Assembly: GCA_038240605.1 (NCBI GenBank)
Contig: JBBSDP010000002.1
Span: 1-64,000, forward strand
Direction of reading: 5' to 3'
DNA from: JBBSDP01 sp038240605
GTDB taxonomy: Bacteria; Planctomycetota; Phycisphaerae; Tepidisphaerales; Tepidisphaeraceae
DNA length: 64,000 nt
Made by a program: the position numbers and the translations under genes. A model generated the notes under the pieces. It had not been told where the DNA came from. It ran no database searches and saw only the letters and a program-made list of their open reading frames with translations. Shown piece after piece: positions 35,299 to 43,115 of the stretch (its first letter is position 1; each line of letters begins with the position of its first letter).

Positions 35299-36396
35299 AT
35301 GACTCCTGTCAACGCCCGCACGCGCGTGAAGACTCGAGCGATGATCGTGCTCGGATCGCTTGCGCTGGTAAACGTCATCGTCTGGGCGGTGGCGCTGATC
35401 ACCTTTCACCGATTTGCCGTGCTCCTCGGGACCGCGTCGCTCGCCTACACCTTCGGACTTCGTCATGCGCTCGACGCCGACCACATCTCCGCGATCGACA
35501 ACGTCACGCGAAAGTTGATGCAGGACGGCCAGCGCCCGCTGGGCGTCGGGTTTTTCTTTTCATTGGGCCACTCGACGATCGTCGTCCTGCTGTCGGTGTT
35601 GATCGCCCTGACGACCGCGCACCTCCAGTCGCGCTTCGGGGACCTGCATCGCGTGGGTGGACTGATCGGAACCTCGGTCTCGGCGCTCTTCCTGCTCGTG
35701 ATCGCCACCATCAACCTGCTGGTGCTGCGCGGCGTGGTCGATGCGTTCCGGCGCGTCCGCCGGGGTGAGCCGTACAACGAGCAAAGCCTCGATGCCGCCA
35801 TGGGCCAGCTCGGCATCATGGGGCGCGTCTTCCGCCCGGTGCTGCGCATGGTCGACCGGAGCTGGAAGATGTACGGCGTCGGCTTCCTCTTCGGCCTGGG
35901 GTTTGACACCGCCACCGAGATCGGCCTGCTGGGCATCTCCGCGGCCGCGGCCACGCAGGGATTGCCGGTCTGGTCGATCCTCCTCTTTCCCGCCCTCTTT
36001 ACAGCAGGGATGTGCCTCGTCGATACCGCCGACGGCATCCTGATGCTCGGCGCGTACGGATGGGCCTATGTTCACCCGGTGCGAAAGCTTTATTACAACA
36101 TGACGATCACCGCGATCTCGGTGCTGATCGCAGTCGTCGTGGGCGGGATCGAACTGCTCGGCGTCATCGGCGATCAGCTCAATTTCCACGGAGTGTTCTG
36201 GGACGGCGTCGCCTCCCTGGGCAATCACTTCGGGGCGGTCGGCTTCACGATCGTAGCAATCTTCCTCCTCAGTTGGGCTGCATCCACCATCGGCTACCGT
36301 ACGCTGGGTTACCATCGGCTCGAACTCCTCGGCGGCGACGCCTCGCCCGTCCTTCCACCGGAGGGCGAACATGTCAGAGCGGGAACCGCAGACTGA
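35299..36396 (+). CDS. NiCoT-family nickel/cobalt permease (HoxN/NixA type)
   Basis: 365 residues with about eight hydrophobic helices. The family signature is in TM2: LRHALDADHISAIDN (HX4DH). Further motifs: FFSLGHSTIVV, LGFDTATEIGLLG and FTAGMCLVDTADGILM. NiCoT permeases import nickel, and this one lies divergent from the hydrogenase operon, so it probably supplies nickel for HypA/HypB. It overlaps the FNT gene by 26 bases, so the two are coexpressed. Confidence 0.93.
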   Translation: MTPVNARTRVKTRAMIVLGSLALVNVIVWAVALITFHRFAVLLGTASLAYTFGLRHALDADHISAIDNVTRKLMQDGQRPLGVGFFFSLGHSTIVVLLSVLIALTTAHLQSRFGDLHRVGGLIGTSVSALFLLVIATINLLVLRGVVDAFRRVRRGEPYNEQSLDAAMGQLGIMGRVFRPVLRMVDRSWKMYGVGFLFGLGFDTATEIGLLGISAAAATQGLPVWSILLFPALFTAGMCLVDTADGILMLGAYGWAYVHPVRKLYYNMTITAISVLIAVVVGGIELLGVIGDQLNFHGVFWDGVASLGNHFGAVGFTIVAIFLLSWAASTIGYRTLGYHRLELLGGDASPVLPPEGEHVRAGTAD

Positions 36397-37198
36397 TGTC
36401 AAGTCCGAAGCGCGAGAGGTCGCCGAGCGCACCGCGCCACACGGCAAGATCGTTTACCAGGCCATCCTGAGCGAAGGCGAAACGGAGCTGGATCGGCCGT
36501 CGTCGGCGCTCTTCTGGTCCGGGCTGGCCGCGGGCCTTTCGATGGGGTTCTCGCTGATCACCGAAGGATTGCTCCGCGCCGGAATGCCGGATCGACCCTG
36601 GCGACCGCTCATCGCAAAGTTCGGGTACAGCATCGGGTTTCTCATCGTCGTGCTCGGTCGCCAGCAACTGTTCACTGAAAACACGCTCACGCCCATCCTG
36701 CCGCTGCTGAAGGAAAAGACCGTGCGGACATTGCTCAACGTGCTGCGCCTGTGGGCCATCGTTCTGATGGCAAATTTGCTCGGCGCACTGATTGTCGCCT
36801 TCGTCATCAGCCGTACCGAAGCTTTTGATCTCCCGATCCGCCGTGCATTTGCCGAGATCGGGATCGAGGCGATGAACCACGGCTTCGGCACGCACGTGCT
36901 TCGTGGCGTGTTCGCCGGCTGGCTGCTCGCGATGATGGTCTGGCTCCTCCCTTTTGCCGAGAGCGGCCGCGTGCTGGTGATCATCATCATCACGTACGTG
37001 GTGGCACTGGGGAACTTCAACCACATCATCGCCGGCTCGGTCGACGTCTTCTCCCTGGCATGGGGTGGCGGAACGCAATGGTCGGCCGCGTTGACTCACT
37101 TCATCATCCCCACTTTGATGGGAAACATCCTCGGCGGCGTCACGTTGGTCGCGGCGTTGAACCACGCGCAGGTCGTCGCCGGCAAGAATGAGGTGTGA
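36371..37198 (+). CDS. formate/nitrite transporter (FNT) family channel
   Basis: 275 residues, six predicted helices after a charged N-terminus of about 40 residues. Segments such as IGFLIVVLGRQQLFTENTLT, VLRLWAIVLMANLLGALIV, GVFAGWLLAMMVWLLPFAES and VVALGNFNHIIAGSVDVF match the FNT fold. The family carries small monovalent anions or weak acids (formate, nitrite, hydrosulfide). The substrate is not known here. It overlaps the nickel permease gene by 26 bases. A weak hairpin (37218-37233) follows. Confidence 0.88.
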   Translation: MSEREPQTDVKSEAREVAERTAPHGKIVYQAILSEGETELDRPSSALFWSGLAAGLSMGFSLITEGLLRAGMPDRPWRPLIAKFGYSIGFLIVVLGRQQLFTENTLTPILPLLKEKTVRTLLNVLRLWAIVLMANLLGALIVAFVISRTEAFDLPIRRAFAEIGIEAMNHGFGTHVLRGVFAGWLLAMMVWLLPFAESGRVLVIIIITYVVALGNFNHIIAGSVDVFSLAWGGGTQWSAALTHFIIPTLMGNILGGVTLVAALNHAQVVAGKNEV

Positions 37199-37217
37199 AA
37201 TCCCCGAGGCAACATTG

Positions 37218-37233
37218 CCGCGAACTTTCGCGG
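37218..37233. other. short hairpin after the FNT gene
   Basis: Seven-base stem 37218-37224 with 37227-37233 (CCGCGAA and its complement) and a 2-base loop. No T-run follows immediately, so a terminator role is only possible. Confidence 0.35.
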
Positions 37234-37264
37234 ACGTCCGGTAAAGCGTCGCGATTTTTTGTAG

Positions 37265-37283
37265 CACGGGCGCCTCGCCCGTG
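37265..37283. repeat. palindromic repeat, single arm (CACGGGCGCCTCGCCCGTG)
   Basis: An 8-bp stem (CACGGGCG) and its complement around CCT. The same arm occurs paired and inverted at 56311-56379 and 61673-61733, and in variant form at 56537-56580 and 63085-63151. It sits immediately before a truncated CsgG-like gene, after a TAG stop. Confidence 0.75.
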
Positions 37284-37897
37284 AGATTCTAGTCTTCACC
37301 CACGTCTCCTCCGAGCATGGCTTCCTCAACTTCGGCGGCATCGCCGGCGGCGCGGGCGGGGACAACCAGGCCGTCATGGGAATGACGATGTACGTCGTCG
37401 ACGTGCAGAGCGGCGAGATCATCTCGTCCGAGAGCATTCAGGAGACCGTCCATGCAGCAGACTTGAACGTCGCGGCCATCTACAAGAACGTCGCCTTCGG
37501 CGGCAGCGTCTTCTATCGCACGCCCCTGGGTGAAGCGACCGCCAGGGTGATGGATAAGGCCGTCGTCCGCGTCACCAATGTCATCGCCTCGCAACGCTGG
37601 GAACCGCGCGTAGCCAAGCTTCGCGGCGACGGCGCCCTGATCCTCAACGGCGGCCGCGACCGCGAGCTGCGGCCTGGCGTCGAGCTGGAGGTGATCGAGC
37701 CCGGGCCGGCGATCATCGACCCCGACACCGGCGACTCGATCGGACGCGAGTCCGCCACCGCGATCGCCCACGTACGCGTGACCGAGGTAGAGGATCATTT
37801 CAGCATCGCTTCGGTCATCTCCGACAAAGCAAAGGCCGTGCAGGTGGGCCAGCGGTGCAGGCGCCTCGACGCGGCGCGCGTGGCATCGTGCAACTGA
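37284..37897 (+). pseudogene. N-terminally truncated CsgG-like gene
   Basis: The in-frame sequence reads through from the palindromic repeat: FTHVSSEHGFLNFGGIAGG, GGDNQAV, then MGMTMYVVDVQSGEIISSE. This matches the glycine-rich middle of CsgG-family outer-membrane or periplasmic proteins, where GGxGG is followed by a VDVxTGE segment, but the N-terminal domain is absent and a TAG precedes the repeat. The later part has EPRVAKLRGDGALILNGGRD, a C-terminal domain. A start at ATG 37376 would give 173 residues lacking the first CsgG strands, so I call it a remnant. It could be expressed as a short product. Confidence 0.55.
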
Positions 37898-37948
37898 TTC
37901 GCGATCCGCGTTTGCATTTGCAGGCGGCGCTCCGCAAGATGCCGCGCC

Positions 37949-39343
37949 ATGGCGATCGACGCCGCTGATACCACCGCCGATGACGCTGAAAGCCCCCTAG
38001 CGAATTACGGGCGCACCGTCCCGTCGCGGGGGGCTTGGATCGCGCTGGCATTGCTGCTGGCGATCAACCTCTTCAACTACATCGATCGTTACGTGCTCGG
38101 GGCGGTGCTGCACCGGATCGGCGGCGAGTTTTTCAACCCGACCGACCCGACCGCCAACACGAAGCTCGGCTACCTCACCAGCGCGTTCCTCGTGTCGTAC
38201 ATGTGCGTCAGCCCCCTCTTTGGCTGGTTGGGGGACCGTGCGCCGCGCTGGCGCCTGATCGGCATCGGCGTGATCATCTGGAGTCTCGCCAGCGGGGCAT
38301 CCGGATTGGCCGGCTTCTACATGATGATGCTGCTCACGCGCGTCTTCGTCGGCATCGGCGAAGCGGCGTATGGCCCGGTCGCCCCAACCATCATCTCAGA
38401 CCTGTATCCCGTTGCCTCGCGCGGCAAGGTCCTCTCGTTGTTCTACGCCGCTATTCCGGTTGGCTCGGCCCTCGGTTACGTCCTGGGGTTGAACCTGGCG
38501 GCGAGCCGGCTCGGGTGGCGCTGGGCGTTCTTCCTCGTCGTGCCGCCGGGAATTCTGCTTGGGCTCCTCTGTTTCTTCATGCCCGAACCGCCGCGTGGTC
38601 GCTCGAGGGCGGGCAACCCCCACGCGCGGATCGCTGATTACTTCAAACTCCTGCGGATTCCTTCGTACGTCATCGACACGATCGGCGCAACCGCGATGAC
38701 CTTCGCCATTGGCGGGATCGCGGTATGGATGCCCTTTTACCTGATCGAGGAGCGGCACCTCAGCGAGCAACTCGTCGGCAACGCGTTCGGCGGCATCGTG
38801 GTCGTCGCCGGCCTGGCGGCCACATTGGCCGGCGGCTGGGTGGGTGACGCGCTGCGCTCGCGCGTAAAAGGGTCGTACTTCGTCGTTTCGGGCGCGGGAA
38901 TGCTGATGGGCTTTCCGTTCTTCCTCTTGATACTCGTGACGCCCTTCCCGCTGGCGTGGGTGTTTCTTTTCCTCGCCGTCTTCTTCCTGTTCTTCAACAC
39001 CGGGCCGAGTAATGCGATCCTCGCCAATGTGACACCCTCCTCCATTCGTGCCACCGCGTTCGCGCTCAACATTTTCGTCATTCACCTGTTCGGAGACGTC
39101 ACGTCGCCGCCGATCATCGGCTGGATCCGCGATCGCAATCACGGGGAGTTCAAACAGGCGTTTGGGCTGGTGTCGGCGATGATGGTGCTCGGAGGCCTGG
39201 TCTGGCTGTGGGGCGCTCGATACCTGGAGCGCGATACGGAACAGGCCAACAACGTTGACCTTTCCCCCGACCCGGCATTCCCCGTCGTCACTGCGGCAAC
39301 TCACGTCCCGCCGCCCGCTCAAGGCCCAACGCCTCGAATTTAG
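37949..39343 (+). CDS. major facilitator superfamily transporter (spinster-like)
   Basis: 464 residues with twelve hydrophobic helices. N-terminal NLFNYIDRYVLGAVLHRIG is the usual start of spinster/sugar-phosphate-like MFS. The conserved loop 2-3 is FGWLGDRAPRWRLIGIGV and the TM4-5 region is RVFVGIGEAAYGPVAPTII. Substrate unknown. Start ATG 37949 is after the CsgG remnant by 51 bases. The stop TAG overlaps in another frame with a pseudopilin remnant. Confidence 0.9.
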   Translation: MAIDAADTTADDAESPLANYGRTVPSRGAWIALALLLAINLFNYIDRYVLGAVLHRIGGEFFNPTDPTANTKLGYLTSAFLVSYMCVSPLFGWLGDRAPRWRLIGIGVIIWSLASGASGLAGFYMMMLLTRVFVGIGEAAYGPVAPTIISDLYPVASRGKVLSLFYAAIPVGSALGYVLGLNLAASRLGWRWAFFLVVPPGILLGLLCFFMPEPPRGRSRAGNPHARIADYFKLLRIPSYVIDTIGATAMTFAIGGIAVWMPFYLIEERHLSEQLVGNAFGGIVVVAGLAATLAGGWVGDALRSRVKGSYFVVSGAGMLMGFPFFLLILVTPFPLAWVFLFLAVFFLFFNTGPSNAILANVTPSSIRATAFALNIFVIHLFGDVTSPPIIGWIRDRNHGEFKQAFGLVSAMMVLGGLVWLWGARYLERDTEQANNVDLSPDPAFPVVTAATHVPPPAQGPTPRI

Positions 39344-39483
39344 TCTACCTCAGCACACGACACGACCGCCACATCCAATCAAACCTGCGCGGACGCGGCA
39401 ACGTGGCGATGGCCGATGGTCACGTCGAATTCGTCGACCAGCTCTACATCCAGGATCCCGCGCACTGGAATCCGAACCAGTAG
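39340..39483 (+). pseudogene. 3' remnant of an H-X9-DG pseudopilin (DUF1559-type) gene
   Basis: In-frame sequence beginning at 39340, just inside the MFS stop, reads LVYLSTRHDRHIQSN, then NLRGRGNVAMADGHVEFVDQ and ends DPAHWNPNQ with TAG 39481-39483. RGRGNVAMADGHVEF is the full H-X9-DG C-terminal motif of planctomycete pseudopilins. The signal peptide, N-methylation region and the body are absent. Beside the remnant at 13146-13283 this is the second such fragment in the window. Confidence 0.65.
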
Positions 39484-39518
39484 AGAAGCGCCCTCAGGCA
39501 GGCACGCCCTCGCGTGCG

Positions 39519-40886
39519 TCAGGCAGGCCGCGGCGTGCTGACGCCATCGACCGCGTCCACCGCCTTTACCTCAACCTGATCGTTCCGGGACAGGTCCGCC
39601 AGCGTGCGCTTTCCCATCACCGCCCGGAGCTGGATCCGGCCATCGGTGAACGTCCGCTCGTGCACGCGGGAATGTGATTCGATGAACGAGATCAGCCGGC
39701 CGTTCCCGACATCCGCCTCCAGCGTCACGTCAACCTGTTGGCCACGGACCGCCTGATACACCGCCTCGGCGAGCTGCCCGAGCCCCATCCCGTTGCGGGC
39801 GCTGACCGGAATGGACCCGGCATGAAGCGTGCGCCAGAACGGAAATGCGGCCTCCCCTTCGTCGGTGTCAATCTTGTTGAGCAGCAGGAGCTCGGCCTTG
39901 TCGACCGCGCCGATCTCCTTCAGGACCGCGTGAACCGTGTTGTACTGCTGTTCGGCGTGGGGGTGGCCGACGTCCAGCACGTGCAGGAGCAGATCGGCGT
40001 GAACCGCCTCCTCGAGCGTTGCCCGGAAGCTGGCGACGAGGTTGTGCGGCAAGTCGCGGACGAAGCCGACAGTGTCGGAGAGCAGCACTTCGGTTCCCCG
40101 CTCGATCCGCCAGGCGCGCGTCTTGGTGTCGAGCGTGGCAAAGAGCTTGTCGTCGGCATACGCGCCGGCGGCAGTCAGCGTGTTGAAGAGCGTGCTCTTT
40201 CCGGCGTTGGTGTAGCCGACGATGCAGACCGTGAAATGCTCAAGGTTGCGCTGCTCGACCAGGCGCGATTTGCGCGCCTGCACATGGGCGATCTGCGCCT
40301 TCAAGTCCGCGATGCGCTTTCGCACCAGACGGCGGTCGATCTCGAGTTGCTGCTCGCCCGGGCCGCGCGTGCCAATACCCGCCGGTGCCCCGCCGGCGAT
40401 CCGCTCGAGGTGGCCCCACATGCGCGTCAGCCGCGGATAGGTGTATTCCATCTGCGCCAGCTCGACCTGCAACTTTGCTTCGCGCGTCTGGGCGCGAGTC
40501 GCGAAGATGTCGAGGATCAGCTCCGAGCGGTCGAGGACCTTGATCCCCTCTCCGCGCTGGGCGCCGGTCTCCTCGTTAATGGTCTTTTCCAGGCCGCCGA
40601 TCTGTCCGGGCGAGAGGTCGTTGTCGAAGATGATGACGTCGGCCCGCTCGCGCTGGGCGAGATGCGCGATCTCGATCGCTTTGCCACTTCCGACGTACAT
40701 CCCGGCGTCGATCTTGTGCCGCCGCTGCAGGACCTGCCCCACCACCTTGGCGCCCGCCGTCTTCGCCAGCGAGGCAAGCTCGCCCAGCGGATCGCGCGGA
40801 TCGGCGGTCGATCCGGGAAGAATCACCCCCACCAATATCGCCCGCTCCTGCCGGACCGACAGCTCCGTTCGCTTCAACTCTGACAA
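39519..40886 (-). CDS. hflX: GTPase HflX
   Basis: 455 residues. N-terminal HflX domain (about 15-190: KIDAGMYVGSGKAIEI, IIFDNDLSPGQIGGLEK, GTRGPGEQQLEIDRR), then a GTPase domain (about 215-380) with P-loop GYTNAGKST, switch LFATLDTKTR, DTVGFVRDLP and LLLNKID. HflX splits stalled 70S ribosomes and acts in heat stress. The C-terminal 70 residues form the usual ferredoxin-like tail. It is transcribed away from the bactofilin genes, with about 185 bases between. Confidence 0.94.
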   Translation of the reverse strand: MSELKRTELSVRQERAILVGVILPGSTADPRDPLGELASLAKTAGAKVVGQVLQRRHKIDAGMYVGSGKAIEIAHLAQRERADVIIFDNDLSPGQIGGLEKTINEETGAQRGEGIKVLDRSELILDIFATRAQTREAKLQVELAQMEYTYPRLTRMWGHLERIAGGAPAGIGTRGPGEQQLEIDRRLVRKRIADLKAQIAHVQARKSRLVEQRNLEHFTVCIVGYTNAGKSTLFNTLTAAGAYADDKLFATLDTKTRAWRIERGTEVLLSDTVGFVRDLPHNLVASFRATLEEAVHADLLLHVLDVGHPHAEQQYNTVHAVLKEIGAVDKAELLLLNKIDTDEGEAAFPFWRTLHAGSIPVSARNGMGLGQLAEAVYQAVRGQQVDVTLEADVGNGRLISFIESHSRVHERTFTDGRIQLRAVMGKRTLADLSRNDQVEVKAVDAVDGVSTPRPA

Positions 40887-41071
40887 ACGCGTCTCCCTCG
40901 AAGTTGGCCGTCCGAATTGAACGTCGACTTATTATACCCACGCTTCACACGGAATTGCCGCCGCAAACACCCTCCGGCGATTGCCCGCCCTGCCCGGTTC
41001 CGTATAATCCGCACCACGATGGCGTGGCATGTTCGTAAACGCGCGCCCCACCAGCTTTAACGGAGTGTCCC

Positions 41072-41506
41072 ATGGCAGAAGCCGGCAACGCGGAATTTCC
41101 CACCGTTCTGGGGCCCGATGCGTCCTTCAAGGGCGAGCTTAGCTTCGAGAAGGGGTTGCGGCTGATGGGCCGTTTCGAAGGCAAGATCAACACCCCGGGC
41201 CGGCTGCATATCGCCCGTGAGGCGAAGATGCAGGCCGATGTGGAGGCCGGCGCGGTGATCATCGAAGGCGAAGCGAAAGGCAACCTGTCGGCCAGCGACC
41301 GCATCGAACTGAAGCAGACGGCTCGCTATGAGGGCGACCTGCGCGCCAGCAAGCTGGTCGTTGACGAAGGCGCGGTTTTCACCGGCCACGTCAGCGTCGG
41401 CCCTGATGCCGTCAAGACTCGCCCCGCGCCAGCACCCGGGCAGATGAACGCGCCGCGTCCGTCGCCCGTTCCCGCGCCAGCCGCGCAACCGCAGGGAGCA
41501 CGATAG
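41072..41506 (+). CDS. bactofilin (polymer-forming cytoskeletal protein)
   Basis: 144 residues. The beta-helical repeat is visible between about 10 and 115: GPDASFKGELSFEKGLRLMG, GKINTPGRLHIAREAKMQAD, VIIEGEAKGNLSASDRIELK and TARYEGDLRASKLVVDEGAV. The C-terminal 30 residues are Pro/Ala-rich. Bactofilins polymerise without nucleotides and place proteins or cell-wall enzymes. A second bactofilin-like gene follows 94 bases later. Confidence 0.9.
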   Translation: MAEAGNAEFPTVLGPDASFKGELSFEKGLRLMGRFEGKINTPGRLHIAREAKMQADVEAGAVIIEGEAKGNLSASDRIELKQTARYEGDLRASKLVVDEGAVFTGHVSVGPDAVKTRPAPAPGQMNAPRPSPVPAPAAQPQGAR

Positions 41507-41600
41507 GCGCATCAAAGTTGACCATCGAATTTTAAGGTCTATCCAGACGTAGTAGTGGGCCGACGTTTGCGCCATCCCCGCCAAAGATCAGCGACTCGCC

Positions 41601-42017
41601 ATGGCCGCGTCGGAATACAACGTCCCAACCCCCGACGATCGCACGACGATCGTCTGCCTTTACTGCAACAAGGCGCAGGAAGTCGGCCGTAAGGCCCTCT
41701 CCGTCACCTGCCGCTTTTGCAGCAAATCCCTCAAGCTGGAAGACGTCCGCGTCAAGGCGTACGAGGCCCGCCGGGTCATCGATACCTGCGGCGTCGTCAC
41801 CATCGAGAAGAAGGGGAACGCGATCACCGATCGCATCAACTGCGGCGGTCTTATCGTCCGCGGCAAGGTGAAGGGCACCATTCACAGCCGTGGGCCCGTT
41901 CTGGTCGGCCCCGAGGCGGAAATCCGCGGCGACGTCACGGCGCCCGCGATCGCAGTGGGGTCCGGCGCGATCCTCGAAGGCAAATACGAAATCGGACCGA
42001 AGGCTCCCGCCGAATAA
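41601..42017 (+). CDS. bactofilin-like protein with N-terminal zinc ribbon
   Basis: 138 residues. Residues 18-38 hold CLYCNKAQEV and CRFCSKSL, a four-Cys zinc-ribbon pattern. Residues about 55-132 are bactofilin-like beta repeats: DTCGVVTIEKKGNAITDRI, CGGLIVRGKVKGTIHSRGPV, GPEAEIRGDVTAPAIAVGSG and AILEGKYEIGP. The combination suggests a filament whose surface binds DNA, RNA or protein through the zinc domain, but that is inference. It follows the first bactofilin gene in the same direction. Confidence 0.82.
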   Translation: MAASEYNVPTPDDRTTIVCLYCNKAQEVGRKALSVTCRFCSKSLKLEDVRVKAYEARRVIDTCGVVTIEKKGNAITDRINCGGLIVRGKVKGTIHSRGPVLVGPEAEIRGDVTAPAIAVGSGAILEGKYEIGPKAPAE

Positions 42018-42035
42018 TCCCATGCGCTGACGCTT

Positions 42036-43115
42036 TTACGAAACTGTCGGAGTCTGGGCTGTCGATGGATTGCCGACTTGGATCGGCGTCCCCTGCCCCA
42101 TCTGTATTTCCGCCACCTTCAACACCTCCGTTTCCTCCAGCCACGCCAGGCAACTGCGATGCGAACAGCGCCGCGAGAAGCAGGGGCGGCAAGGGATTCC
42201 CAACTGCACGACGCTGTCGAGCCGGCCAAACGGCCCCGTCATCACCGCGTCCGTCGGTCCGTACACCGTCACGAGCGGCCGGCCCAGCGCTGCCGCAATA
42301 TGCATCGGCCCCGTGTCACCCGCGATCACCAGCGCCGCGCGCTCCAGCAGCGCGACGAGCTGACGCAGATTCGTACGGCCGGTGAGATCGACCGCGCCGG
42401 CAATCTTCTCCGCCAGCACGCGGTCGCCGCGTCCTCCCGCCACAACGCTCGCCAGGCCAAATTGTTCCCGCATCGGCCGCACCAGTCCGCCGAATCGCTC
42501 CGCGGGCCATTGCTTCGTCTCCCAGTTGGCGCCGGGCAGAAGGACGGCAAACGGCTGATCCGTCGCGAGCAGTTCCGCCACGGACGCTCGATCCGAATCA
42601 TCCACCGCGAACGGGAACTCGACCGGCCCCTTCCCGCATCCCAGCGCATCCGCCACGCACAGGTATCGCTCGACCGCATGATCCTCCCACGACGACTCCA
42701 CGCGATGCGTATAGAAGCGCGGCGCGAACTCGCGCGCATTGGCAAACCCCACCCGAAGCGGCGCGCGGCTCTGACGAGTCACCCACGCGCTTCGAAACAA
42801 ACCCTGGAGGTCAACCACCAGGTCAAACCCCCGCTCGCGCAGGCCGCGGAAAAATAGCCTCATCGCCAACAGCGTTGAAGGGCTTCGCCAGAAACGGCTG
42901 AACAGGTCGCGCTGGAAGTAGAGCACTTCGTCGATCAGCGGATGACGCTCCACCATCCCCGCGCACGCCGGCGTCACCACCCACGTGATCCGCGCCGCGG
43001 GCCAGCGACGTCGGATCAGGTTCAGCACCGGCAGCGCGTGCACGATGTCCCCGATCGCGCTGGGCTTGATGATCAGGATGCGCTCCGGCGGATGGTCAAA
43101 CGTGATCGGCGTCAT
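42036..43115 (-). CDS. family 9 glycosyltransferase (heptosyltransferase-like)
   Basis: 359 residues from ATG 43115, overlapping the kinase gene stop by 4 bases (ATGA). GT9 motifs: ILIIKPSAIGDIVHALPVLN at the start, a nucleotide-binding region LPGANWETKQWPAERFGGLV, and AGDTGPMHIAAALGRPLVTV followed by YGPTDA. It adds a heptose or related sugar to an LPS-like core. There is a C-terminal Cys-rich piece CRPCFSRRCSHRSCL near 315. The gene and the upstream double kinase gene form an operon for surface lipid or glycan. Confidence 0.9.
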   Translation of the reverse strand: MTPITFDHPPERILIIKPSAIGDIVHALPVLNLIRRRWPAARITWVVTPACAGMVERHPLIDEVLYFQRDLFSRFWRSPSTLLAMRLFFRGLRERGFDLVVDLQGLFRSAWVTRQSRAPLRVGFANAREFAPRFYTHRVESSWEDHAVERYLCVADALGCGKGPVEFPFAVDDSDRASVAELLATDQPFAVLLPGANWETKQWPAERFGGLVRPMREQFGLASVVAGGRGDRVLAEKIAGAVDLTGRTNLRQLVALLERAALVIAGDTGPMHIAAALGRPLVTVYGPTDAVMTGPFGRLDSVVQLGIPCRPCFSRRCSHRSCLAWLEETEVLKVAEIQMGQGTPIQVGNPSTAQTPTVS

